Source: JBDLRH01 sp039800165
GTDB lineage: Bacteria > Pseudomonadota > Gammaproteobacteria > Burkholderiales > Burkholderiaceae_C
Reading direction: 5' to 3'
Assembly (NCBI GenBank): GCA_039800165.1
Contig: JBDLRH010000004.1
Coordinates: 3,346-67,345 of the forward strand
DNA length: 64,000 bases
Shown: positions 27,432 to 34,529 of the stretch, one piece after another
How the letters are laid out: the number at the start of each line of letters is the position of its first letter
Position numbering within the stretch: the stretch's first letter is position 1
Program-made: the position numbers and the translations under genes
Notes under the pieces: generated by a model
What the model saw: the letters and a program-made list of their open reading frames with translations, nothing else
What the model was told of the DNA's origin: nothing
Database searches by the model: none

Positions 27432-28427
27432 TCAGGGCATGACCTTCATGTTCTGCACGAAGCCGATGTTGTAGGCGTCTTCGAGCTTCACCTTGGCCGG
27501 GTCGATCAGCTTGGTCTGCACCAGGAAGTCGTAGCTGGCCTTGGCGCGCTGCGGCGTGATGATGCCGATGCCCATGCGCGAGGCGTCTCCGCCGGTGACC
27601 ATGCCGAGCTCCTTGAGCTTGCCCACGCTGTAGGCCAGCTGCGCGTCGGTCATGTTGGGGTTGTCCTTCTTGATCAGCTCGTTGGCCGGCGCCGGGTTCT
27701 CGAGGTAGCTCTTCCAGCCTTCCATCGAGGCCTTCACGAAGTTCTCGACCGCAGTCTTGCGCTCGCGCACCGTCTTGTCCATGCAGGAGATGGTGGTGGC
27801 GTAGGCCGGGTAGCCGTGGTCGCTGAACATCAGGGTGTTGGCCTTCACCCCCGCACGCTGGATGGCAAACGGCTCGGAGGTCAGGTAGCCCTGCTGTGCC
27901 GAGTTCTTGTCGGCGATGAACGGCTGGATGTTGAAGGTGTAGGGGCGCGTCTGTGCGTCGGTGAAGCCGTAGCGGGCCTTGAGCCACGGCCAGTAGCCAC
28001 GGTGCGCCGACGAGGCGATCAGGATCGTCTTGCCCTTGAGCTGCTCGAAGCTGGTCACGTCTTCATGCGCGATCAGGACCTGCGGGTCTTTCTGGAAGGT
28101 GGCGGCCAGCGTGGTGACCGGCACACCGCCTTCGCGGATCTGCACCATCTGCAGATCGCTCGAGCCCATCACGCATTCGGCCTGGCCGGCGGCCATCAGC
28201 TGCACCACGTTGACCTGCGGGCCGCCCATGCGGATGGTGACGTCCAGCCCGTAGCGCTTGTAGATGCCCGTGGCCACCGCCTGGTAGAAGCCGCCGTGCT
28301 CGGCCTGCGCGTACCAGTTGGTCATGTAGGTGAACTTTTCCTGTGCCTGGGCAGTGCCCGATGCACTTGCGCCCAGCAGGGCCGCGGCGCTGATGGACAG
28401 CAGGGAACGCTTGCTCAGTTTCATCAT
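27432..28427 (-). CDS. ABC substrate-binding protein, NMT1/THI5-like
   Basis: A 331-aa periplasmic receptor. The signal peptide is about 1-28 with cleavage after AQAQ. The mature part starts with FTYMTNWYAQAEHGGFYQAVATGIYKRYGLDVTI, the pattern of NMT1/THI5-like receptors for pyrimidine-like or other aromatic amines. AGQAECVMGSSDLQMV and the Cys in SCMDK are visible. A consensus AGGAG lies 7 bases before the first of two adjacent ATGs, which decides the start. A sigma-54-like element sits about 44 bp upstream. Confidence 0.9.
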   Translation of the reverse strand: MMKLSKRSLLSISAAALLGASASGTAQAQEKFTYMTNWYAQAEHGGFYQAVATGIYKRYGLDVTIRMGGPQVNVVQLMAAGQAECVMGSSDLQMVQIREGGVPVTTLAATFQKDPQVLIAHEDVTSFEQLKGKTILIASSAHRGYWPWLKARYGFTDAQTRPYTFNIQPFIADKNSAQQGYLTSEPFAIQRAGVKANTLMFSDHGYPAYATTISCMDKTVRERKTAVENFVKASMEGWKSYLENPAPANELIKKDNPNMTDAQLAYSVGKLKELGMVTGGDASRMGIGIITPQRAKASYDFLVQTKLIDPAKVKLEDAYNIGFVQNMKVMP

Positions 28428-28470
28428 GGTGGTGCTCCTGTGAGGGGGTGGGAAAAACAGCGGGGGTGAA

Positions 28471-28486
28471 TGCAAGGATCAGGCCA
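28471..28486 (-). promoter_or_regulatory. Possible sigma-54 promoter ahead of importer 1
   Basis: On the minus strand TGGCCTG-ATCC-TTGCA has GG-N10-GC and 10 of 12 consensus bases. The predicted start near 28460 gives a 33-base leader before the binding-protein ATG. It overlaps the creatininase stop codon, so it would be an internal promoter of the operon. Confidence 0.5.
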
Positions 28487-29369
28487 GCGCGGCGTGCACT
28501 GCGCTGGTGAATGCGGGTGCGGCCTCTTCCACATGGCCGGTGTGCTGGGCGCGGCCCCAGGTCGACTCGTCGCGCGCAGCCCACTGCAGTTGGTGCAGCT
28601 CGGTGATCGCCTGCGCCCAGCTGTCGGCCAGCGAGTCGAGGATGGCCTGGCCCTGCTCGGCGGTGGCTGGCAGCGGGTCGCCGATCACGCCGCTGGGTCC
28701 GAAGTCGCGTGCGCTCCAGGCGCAGGCCGGCCGGCCGTCGGGCGAGAGCAGCTTGCTCGGAAATTCGGGCGGGTAGTTGGTGACGGCGCGGTCCATGCGC
28801 ACCGTCTGCGGCGCCAGCGCCAGCATGATGGCGGTCTCTGCATGGCCGGCATGCATCGCAAGCTTCTTCTCGCGGTCCGACAGGTAGCGGCCGGCCACAT
28901 GCGGCACGCGCCAGGTGAAGCTGGGCACCACGATGAAGTCGCCGTGGCGCAGGCGCAGCTCCCGCGCGGCCATCTCCATCACCTGCGGCTGGCCGCCATG
29001 GCCGTTGACCAGCAGCAGCTTGCGAAAGCCGGCGCGGTACACCGACTCGCCCACCTCGTTCATCGTGGCCAGCAGCGTCTCGCCGCTGAGCGTGACCGTG
29101 CCGGGAAAGTGCAGGTGCTCCTCGCTCTTGCCGTAGGTGATGGGTGCCATCGCATAGGCGGGTACCGAGTCGGGCAGCCGCGCCAGCGCATGGCCCACCA
29201 CGCCTGCCGAAATCACCGTGTCGACCGCGCAGGGCAGATGCGGCCCGTGCTGCTCGGTGGCACCGGTGGGCAGCACGATCACCGTGTTGGCCTTGTCGGG
29301 CAGCGCAGCGATCTCGGTCCAGCTCAGGTAGGGCAGGAAGCGGTGGGACGGGTTGTAGCCGTGCAGCAT
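28479..29369 (-). CDS. Creatininase-family amidohydrolase
   Basis: A 296-aa metal-dependent hydrolase of the creatininase fold, a family that opens cyclic amides or removes formyl groups. Metal ligands are visible: Glu39 and His41 in TEQHGPHLP, Asp50, His in LVNGHGGQP, and Glu in HAGHAETAIML. It starts 28 bases after the RidA stop. Whether it acts on creatinine itself, a formamide or another ring cannot be told. No creatinase or sarcosine oxidase lies nearby, so creatinine is not the obvious substrate. Confidence 0.9.
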   Translation of the reverse strand: MLHGYNPSHRFLPYLSWTEIAALPDKANTVIVLPTGATEQHGPHLPCAVDTVISAGVVGHALARLPDSVPAYAMAPITYGKSEEHLHFPGTVTLSGETLLATMNEVGESVYRAGFRKLLLVNGHGGQPQVMEMAARELRLRHGDFIVVPSFTWRVPHVAGRYLSDREKKLAMHAGHAETAIMLALAPQTVRMDRAVTNYPPEFPSKLLSPDGRPACAWSARDFGPSGVIGDPLPATAEQGQAILDSLADSWAQAITELHQLQWAARDESTWGRAQHTGHVEEAAPAFTSAVHAALA

Positions 29370-29397
29370 GGGTCGGGTCTCGCTTGTCGGATGTCAA

Positions 29398-29892
29398 TCA
29401 GGGGGCGGGCTTCAGCGGCAGCCACGCGGTGGCCTCGACTTCGATCAGGATGTCGGGCGTGGGCAGCATCGCGCTGACCTCCACCACGGTGGACACCGGC
29501 GGCTCGCCGGGGAAGAACTGCCGTCGCACCCGGCTGTACAGCGGAAAGTGATCCAGGTTGCGGAAGTACTGCACCAGCTTGATCACGTCGCTCATCTGCC
29601 CGCCGGCGGCCTCCACCGTCTGGCGGATGCGGTCGAGCACGTACCAGCTCTGCGCGAGCACCGGGCCTTCCTTGATGTCGCTGGAAAACTCGCCGGTGCG
29701 CCCGATGCGCTCGGCAGCCTCGGCCGGGATGTCGGCGTAGCCGCGCACGATGGTGCCGGCCGCAGGGTCGACCGCGATCACGCCCGACAGCAAGATGAAG
29801 TCGCCGGCGCGCCGCCAGGCCGAGTAGCGCGCCAGCGGCTGCGCGATGCCCGATGCCGGCGTGGATGGTATGGAGGGCTTGGATGTGCTCAT
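29398..29892 (-). CDS. RidA/YjgF/RutC-family protein
   Basis: A 164-aa member of the Rid family, which hydrolyses reactive enamines/imines and occurs as RutC in pyrimidine degradation. Segments: FILLSGVIAVDP, VKLVQYFRNLDHFPLYSRVRRQFFPGEPPVSTVVEV. The conserved catalytic Arg of archetypal RidA is expected in the NxxxxNRVY-type region; here the equivalent reads YSRVRRQ, so an Arg is present. It overlaps the amidohydrolase stop by 4 bases. Confidence 0.9.
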   Translation of the reverse strand: MSTSKPSIPSTPASGIAQPLARYSAWRRAGDFILLSGVIAVDPAAGTIVRGYADIPAEAAERIGRTGEFSSDIKEGPVLAQSWYVLDRIRQTVEAAGGQMSDVIKLVQYFRNLDHFPLYSRVRRQFFPGEPPVSTVVEVSAMLPTPDILIEVEATAWLPLKPAP

Positions 29893-31229
29893 GCGATCGC
29901 TCCTGCACGCAGCACGGTGCGCGCGTGGCTGCGTGACGGAAAGCTCCACGCATCGGCGGCGTGGAAGACCACGAGGTCGGCGCGCGTGCCGGCCGACAGG
30001 GGAAGCGGTGAAGCGCCGCGCGCAAGCCAGTCGCTGCGGCACAGGCTGGCGCTCCAGGTGTCGAAGGCCTGGGGCAGCTGCGCCACGGTGGTGGCAGCGG
30101 CAAAGGCCTCCAGCGGGTCGTAGCTGCCGAAGGCGCAGAACGGGTCTTGCACGTTGTCGCTGGCCACCAGCAGGGGGATGCCGCGCTCGCGCGCCTCCTT
30201 CACCAGCGTGATGCCGCGCAGGCGCGGCGTGCGCCCGGTCTGCGCGTCCTGCAGCAGCAAATTGGTGATCGGCAGCGTGACCAGCGTGACCGGTACCTGC
30301 GCCACCGCATCCAGCGTGGCGAGTGCCTGCGACTCATCCTGCGCCGACAGCGCGCACACGTGGCCGCAGGTCACATGGCCCTCGAACCGCATCTCGCGCA
30401 GCAGGCGTGCGATGGTGGCCAGGCCCTGCGCGGCGGGGTTGAGCTCCTCGTCCACATGCAGGTCCACGTTCAGGCCGTGCGCCTGTGCGGCGTGCAGCAG
30501 GTTCTCGAGTGCCTGCGGGTTCCAGTTGCTGGTGTGCACAAAGCCGCCGAGCAGCGCGCCCTGGCCGCTGGCGGCGGCGACCGCTGCGATGCGCATGGCC
30601 GCGTCGCGATCGGCATACAGGTGCAGCGGCACCAGGCACGCCTGCTGCAGCGTCAGCCGCCCGGCCCACTCTTGCGCCAGCTCGCGCAGCACCGGCCAGG
30701 CCACCGGCACCACATCGGCCTCCCACCAGTCGCAGTGGGTGCGGGCATGCACCACGCCGGCCTCGAAGGCCAGCGCCAGCGCACGCGAGGCCCGCGCACG
30801 CACATCGTCAGGCGTCCAGCCGCGGCGGTCGACCATCATGGCCTCGATGGCGCCCAGCAGCCCGGGCCGCACCGCGCCCATGCGCGCCAGGGTGAAGGTC
30901 TTGTCCAGATGCAGATGCGCATCGACCAGCCCGGGCAGCACCAGCGCGCCGCCCACGTCGTGCACGTCGCTGTCTGCAGCGGTGGGTGAGGCAGGATCAT
31001 GCGGACGCACGCTGCGGATGCGGCCTTCGCTCCATTCGATGTCGGCCAGGGCCGGCTGGTGCCCGGCGCGCGGCCACGCGCCGGGCAGCGCGTCAAGCAG
31101 CCAGGCCGGCAGCCGCGCACGCCTCAAGCCGCGCAGCGCTGTGGGGGCGGTTTGCAGCGATGCAGCTTGCAAGGCGGCGCTCTGTGCTGTGTGAAAGGCG
31201 TTCATGAGGGCAGGCGCTTTTGTGGACAT
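29889..31229 (-). CDS. Amidohydrolase, cytosine deaminase/AtzC-like
   Basis: A 446-aa TIM-barrel metal hydrolase. Metal ligands: His105 and His107 (VDAHLHLDKTF), His in HTHCDWWE, His in LHVDEE and Asp in ASDNVQDPF. These match the CodA/N-isopropylammelide hydrolase group, which deaminate pyrimidine or triazine rings. The first 60 residues are a poorly conserved leader. The ATG overlaps the preceding oxidoreductase stop (ATGA), supporting this start. Substrate unproven. Confidence 0.87.
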   Translation of the reverse strand: MSTKAPALMNAFHTAQSAALQAASLQTAPTALRGLRRARLPAWLLDALPGAWPRAGHQPALADIEWSEGRIRSVRPHDPASPTAADSDVHDVGGALVLPGLVDAHLHLDKTFTLARMGAVRPGLLGAIEAMMVDRRGWTPDDVRARASRALALAFEAGVVHARTHCDWWEADVVPVAWPVLRELAQEWAGRLTLQQACLVPLHLYADRDAAMRIAAVAAASGQGALLGGFVHTSNWNPQALENLLHAAQAHGLNVDLHVDEELNPAAQGLATIARLLREMRFEGHVTCGHVCALSAQDESQALATLDAVAQVPVTLVTLPITNLLLQDAQTGRTPRLRGITLVKEARERGIPLLVASDNVQDPFCAFGSYDPLEAFAAATTVAQLPQAFDTWSASLCRSDWLARGASPLPLSAGTRADLVVFHAADAWSFPSRSHARTVLRAGAIA

Positions 31230-31816
31230 CAGGCCAGGCGCGTCATGGCCACGCCCACGCGCTGGCGGAATGCGTCAAGCCGCTCGCGGGTGGCCACGTT
31301 CATGTGGTAGCAGGCGTGGTAGTCGATGCGTGCCCGTGCACCGGTCAGCAGACGCAGGTAGCGTGTGACGGCCTTGCGCGGCGGATCGCCCATCAGGAAC
31401 GCGGTCCAGCGCGGGCGGCCGTAGGTCACCACCGCGCTGATGCGCTTGAGGTGGGTGAGGGCGGGCCGTACATTCGCCGGGTCGCTGATGTCAAAGGCCA
31501 CGCCCGGCATCAGCACGCGGTCAAAGAAGCCCTTGAGCATGGCAGGCATGCCGAAGCACCAGGTCGGAAAGCACAGCACCAGCGCCTCGGCACGCTGCAG
31601 CCGGTCCACATACGACTGCACCGGCGCCTGGTTGGCAGGGACTTCGTGGTAGCCCAGCCGCTCCTCGCGCGACATCACCGGATTGAAGCCCTCGGCGTAC
31701 AGGTCGCAGTCATCCACTTCGTGACCGGCTGCGCGCAGGCTGTGCACCACCTGCGTGTGCAGCGCGGCGTTGTAGCTGGTCTCCACAGGGTGGCTGTACA
31801 GCACCAGCACGCGCAT
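31229..31816 (-). CDS. Flavodoxin-fold NAD(P)H dehydrogenase (quinone)-like
   Basis: A 195-aa protein of the NQO/MdaB type: MRVLVLYSHPVETSYNAAL at the N-terminus for FMN/FAD phosphate binding, and LVLCFPTWCFGMPAMLKGFFDRVLMPGVAF for the flavin ring region. It is encoded between the [2Fe-2S] ferredoxin (12 bases upstream) and the amidohydrolase (4-base overlap). It could feed electrons to the ferredoxin, but family members normally reduce quinones by hydride transfer, so this is inference. Confidence 0.85.
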   Translation of the reverse strand: MRVLVLYSHPVETSYNAALHTQVVHSLRAAGHEVDDCDLYAEGFNPVMSREERLGYHEVPANQAPVQSYVDRLQRAEALVLCFPTWCFGMPAMLKGFFDRVLMPGVAFDISDPANVRPALTHLKRISAVVTYGRPRWTAFLMGDPPRKAVTRYLRLLTGARARIDYHACYHMNVATRERLDAFRQRVGVAMTRLA

Positions 31817-31827
31817 CGCAGTGGCCC

Positions 31828-32130
31828 TCAGATGTCCAGCGTCAGCGTGGCGCTGCGGCAGCCGGCGCAGCACAGGGCCACATGGGTTTGGCGCTCGTCG
31901 GCGCTCAGGCAGCTGTCGCGGTGCTCGGGCTCGCCGTCGGTGTAGGCGGTGACGCAGGTGCCGCACACGCCTTGCTCGCACACCGTGTCCAGCGCGATGC
32001 CAGCCAGATGCAGCACGTCGGCCATGCTCTCGCCCGGCTGCACCGCCAGGCGCATCTGGCTGCGCGCAAGAATGAGCTCGAACGCGCCAGGCTCCACCGG
32101 CGGTACGTCGGCAGCGGTGGCGGTACTCAT
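31828..32130 (-). CDS. Stand-alone [2Fe-2S] ferredoxin, VanB C-terminal type
   Basis: A 100-aa plant-type ferredoxin. Cluster ligands lie in CEQGVCGTC (Cys51, 56, 59) and a later CC pair near 87-88. The sequence CEQGVCGTCVTAYTDGEPEHRDSCLS resembles the C-terminal ferredoxin domain of vanillate-demethylase-type reductases, yet the FMN and NAD domains are missing. ATG at 32130 is preferred over an in-frame GTG at 32157 because a sigma-54-type promoter predicts a transcript start near 32164. A nearby Rieske oxygenase is the likely electron acceptor. Confidence 0.88.
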   Translation of the reverse strand: MSTATAADVPPVEPGAFELILARSQMRLAVQPGESMADVLHLAGIALDTVCEQGVCGTCVTAYTDGEPEHRDSCLSADERQTHVALCCAGCRSATLTLDI

Positions 32131-32174
32131 GGCGTCGGGGGCGTGGGGGTCTGACACAACACGGCTCAGCTGTA

Positions 32175-32190
32175 CGCAAGCGGTGTGCCA
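32175..32190 (-). promoter_or_regulatory. Predicted sigma-54 promoter of the ferredoxin operon
   Basis: On the minus strand TGGCACA-CCGC-TTGCG has GG-N10-GC and 10 of 12 consensus bases. The predicted start near 32164 leaves a 34-base leader before the ferredoxin ATG. It would drive the long operon that ends with ureD and the HAD gene. Confidence 0.7.
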
Positions 32191-32283
32191 GCGCCTGCGC
32201 CGCCTTCAAGCGGGCCGGCCTGGCGGGGTTGCGGCGGACGTCGGGCCTGCCATGCCCCAAGCCGGTGCGGGTGCTGGACGGAT

Positions 32284-32300
32284 TGCACAGCGCTGGGGCA
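32284..32300. promoter_or_regulatory. NtrC-like enhancer site
   Basis: TGCACA-GCGCT-GGGGCA matches 10 of 12 positions of the NtrC dyad TGCACC-N5-GGTGCA. It lies about 100 bp upstream of the -24 box of the ferredoxin-operon promoter, the usual enhancer distance, in a 187-base gap without a gene. Confidence 0.55.
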
Positions 32301-32317
32301 GATGCCCTTGGCGGCGA

Positions 32318-32821
32318 TCAGGTTTTCCAGAACCCGCGGTGGGGTTCGCTGGACTCGTCGACCAGGGCCGGGCCGATGCAGTCGATCGGATGCGGAGAGG
32401 CAGCAAAGACGTCGCGGCACGACAGCTCGGCATCGCGCTGCTCGGCGCGTTCGCCGCGAAACACGCGCAGCCGCTGCGCGTCAATGCCAAACACCACGCG
32501 CTGGATGCCGCTCCAGAAAATGGCACCGGCGCACATCACGCAGGGCTCACCCGACGAATACAGCGTGGCGCGCTGCAGCTGCTCGCGCTGGAACCGCGGG
32601 CTGGCGATGCGGATGGCGCTGGTCTCGGCGTGGGCGGTGCAGTCGCCTGTCTCGCCGTTGCTGTTCCACGCCTCGGCCAGCACCTCGCCTTCGGGCGAAA
32701 CGATGACCGCGCCAAACGGCCGGTTGCCGCGCGCGCGGGCGGTGGCAGACAGGGCGATCGCGTCGCGCAGATAGCGCGCATCACGCTCGTCCAGCGAAGC
32801 TTCCGGGGGCAGGGTGTTCAT
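32318..32821 (-). CDS. Nucleoside/guanine deaminase-like protein A
   Basis: A 167-aa zinc-dependent CMP/dCMP-deaminase-fold protein. Zinc ligands: His64 with proton-shuttle Glu66 (HAET) and Cys94/Cys97 (PCVMCAGAIFW). The fold resembles GuaD/TadA-type purine deaminases. The ATG giving MNTLPPEASL is the last one before the domain. It has a predicted sigma-54 promoter whose transcript start would be only two bases before this ATG, suggesting a leaderless message or a misplaced prediction. It diverges from the Rieske gene. Confidence 0.88.
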   Translation of the reverse strand: MNTLPPEASLDERDARYLRDAIALSATARARGNRPFGAVIVSPEGEVLAEAWNSNGETGDCTAHAETSAIRIASPRFQREQLQRATLYSSGEPCVMCAGAIFWSGIQRVVFGIDAQRLRVFRGERAEQRDAELSCRDVFAASPHPIDCIGPALVDESSEPHRGFWKT

Positions 32822-32833
32822 GCGCATGCACCC

Positions 32834-32849
32834 AGCAAGGCACATGCCA
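32834..32849 (-). promoter_or_regulatory. Predicted sigma-54 promoter of deaminase A
   Basis: On the minus strand TGGCATG-TGCC-TTGCT has GG-N10-GC and 11 of 12 consensus bases. The predicted transcript start, near 32823, nearly coincides with the deaminase start codon. The -24 side overlaps one arm of a 7-bp dyad (32846-32852 with 32865-32871). Confidence 0.6.
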
Positions 32850-32873
32850 GCGACGCAGTGCACGCGCTGGCCT

Positions 32874-32889
32874 TGGTACGCAGGTTGCT
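32874..32889 (+). promoter_or_regulatory. Predicted sigma-54 promoter of the Rieske gene
   Basis: TGGTACG-CAGG-TTGCT has GG-N10-GC and 11 of 12 consensus bases. The predicted start near 32900 gives a 13-base leader that contains the AGGAG ribosome site (32902-32906). The 91-base divergent gap thus holds two opposed sigma-54-type promoters. Confidence 0.65.
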
Positions 32890-32912
32890 AGCATCCAGGG
32901 CAGGAGCGCCTC

Positions 32913-33974
32913 ATGCTGGTCACACGACAACCCGTCTTTCGCAAGTTCTGGCATGCGGTCATGCCGCTGGCTGAATTGCAAAACGGCCCGCGGCCTTTCA
33001 CCCTGCTGGGCGAAGACATCGTGCTGTTCCTGGACGGCACCGGCCAGCCTGCCGCGCTGCGCGACCGCTGCTGCCACCGCACCGCGCGCCTGAGCAAGGG
33101 CTGGTGCGTGGACGCGCAGGGCCAGGCCTGTGGCCAGGGCGCCATCCAGTGCGGGTACCACGGCTGGACGTACGACCGCGGTGGCCGCGTGATCCGCATT
33201 CCGCAGTACGACGCCGACCGCGCCATCCCGGGCGACTACCGCACCACCGCCTACCACTGCACCGCGCGCTACGGCTACGCCTGGGTGGCGCTGGAAGACC
33301 CGGTCGCGCCGATTCCGGAGGTGCCCGAGTTCGGCGCGCCCGGCTGGCGCACCATCTTCCAGTTCTACGAAACCTGGGCCACCAGCCCGATGCGCGCGCT
33401 GGAGAATTCATTCGACAACTCGCACTTCAGCTTCGTGCACCGTGCCACCTTCGGCGTGGCGGCGCAGCCCAAGCCCAGCAAGTACGAACTGGTCGAAAAC
33501 GAAGGCGGCTTTCATGCCGAGACGGTGATTGCCGCCACCAACCCGGAGAAGTTCCACCGCATCAGCGGGGTGAAGGACGCAGTGACCACGCGCCACATGC
33601 GAAACGCCTACTACCTGCCGTTCTCGCGGCGGCTGGACATCGAATACCCGAGCGGCATCCGCCACGTCATCATCAACTGCTTCACGCCGATCGATGATGG
33701 CCACATCGCGCTGTGCCAATGGCTGTTCCGCAACGACACGCAAGAGGACTGTCCCGCAGACCTGCTGATCCACTTCGACGAGGTGATCACCCGCGAGGAC
33801 AAGGACATCCTCGAGGCGACCGACCCGGACGCGGTGATCGACACGCGGCGCCGTGGCGTGGAGTATTCGATGGACTCCGACCGCCCCGGCATGCTGATCC
33901 GCAAGCACCTGATGGAGCTGCTGGCGCGCCACGGCGAAGCCGAGGTGCACCGCGGCAGCGTGAACGCCGGTTGA
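32913..33974 (+). CDS. Rieske non-heme iron oxygenase
   Basis: A 353-aa oxygenase component, VanA-like in size. The Rieske cluster is bound by Cys53/His55 (RCCHRTA) and Cys80/His83 (CGYHGW). The mononuclear iron site reads NSFDNSHFSFVH with Asp168, His171 and His176. It needs an electron-transfer partner; the VanB-type ferredoxin 0.8 kb away is the obvious candidate. Rieske proteins act in Klebsiella purine catabolism (HpxD) and in N-demethylation of methylxanthines (NdmA/B), so a purine-like substrate is plausible but not shown. Confidence 0.92.
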   Translation: MLVTRQPVFRKFWHAVMPLAELQNGPRPFTLLGEDIVLFLDGTGQPAALRDRCCHRTARLSKGWCVDAQGQACGQGAIQCGYHGWTYDRGGRVIRIPQYDADRAIPGDYRTTAYHCTARYGYAWVALEDPVAPIPEVPEFGAPGWRTIFQFYETWATSPMRALENSFDNSHFSFVHRATFGVAAQPKPSKYELVENEGGFHAETVIAATNPEKFHRISGVKDAVTTRHMRNAYYLPFSRRLDIEYPSGIRHVIINCFTPIDDGHIALCQWLFRNDTQEDCPADLLIHFDEVITREDKDILEATDPDAVIDTRRRGVEYSMDSDRPGMLIRKHLMELLARHGEAEVHRGSVNAG

Positions 33975-34033
33975 TCGTCGGCTGGGCGCGCCAGGTTCGC
34001 GCAGCCCAGGCGCAGCGCCTCACAGGGGGCTGC

Positions 34034-34507
34034 TCAGCGCTTCCAGAAGTCGCGGTGCAGCGCTGCGATCTCTTCTTCCACTTCCGGCACCGGGCCGATC
34101 ACGGTGATGGCCTTCTGGCCGCGCGCAAACACCTCGCGGCAGGGCAGGTCGAAGGTCGGGTTCTCGTGGTGGTTGCCGGTGAGCTGCAGCAGCCGCGATT
34201 CGGTCATGCCGTACACCAGCGTGCCGATGTTCGCCCAGTACTGCGTGCCGCTGCACATCGCACAGGGCTCGACCGTGGTCACCAGCGTGCAGCCCCACAG
34301 GTAGTCGGTGCTGAAATTCAGCGCTGCGGTGCGCGCGAGTGTGGATTCGGCGTGGTTGACGGTGTCCACATTGCCCTGCTCGGCCAGCACCGTCTCACCG
34401 TCGGGGGCCACCAGCAGCGCACCGAACGGATGGCGGCCCAGGCCCATCGCGCGTTGCGCTACCGCATTGGCGCGCCGCAGGTGCCGAACGATTTGCTCGG
34501 GCGTCAA
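34034..34507 (-). CDS. Nucleoside/guanine deaminase-like protein B
   Basis: A 157-aa cytidine-deaminase-fold protein with His52/Glu54 (NHAEST) and Cys82/Cys85 (PCAMCSGTQYW), resembling guanine deaminase GuaD of the small bacterial type. It is related to deaminase A (shared C-terminal pattern with Arg-Glu-Val-Phe-Ala and a final FWK) but clearly diverged. It lies 22 bases after the importer 2 permease, so import and deamination are likely coupled in one operon. Confidence 0.88.
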   Translation of the reverse strand: MTPEQIVRHLRRANAVAQRAMGLGRHPFGALLVAPDGETVLAEQGNVDTVNHAESTLARTAALNFSTDYLWGCTLVTTVEPCAMCSGTQYWANIGTLVYGMTESRLLQLTGNHHENPTFDLPCREVFARGQKAITVIGPVPEVEEEIAALHRDFWKR

Positions 34508-34529
34508 GGCCGGGCCCGCGTGTTGCGTG

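Noticed and set aside
28479..29369. True creatininase for creatinine breakdown
   Set aside because: Metal ligands fit the family, but no creatinase or sarcosine oxidase is present; the broader family name is safer.
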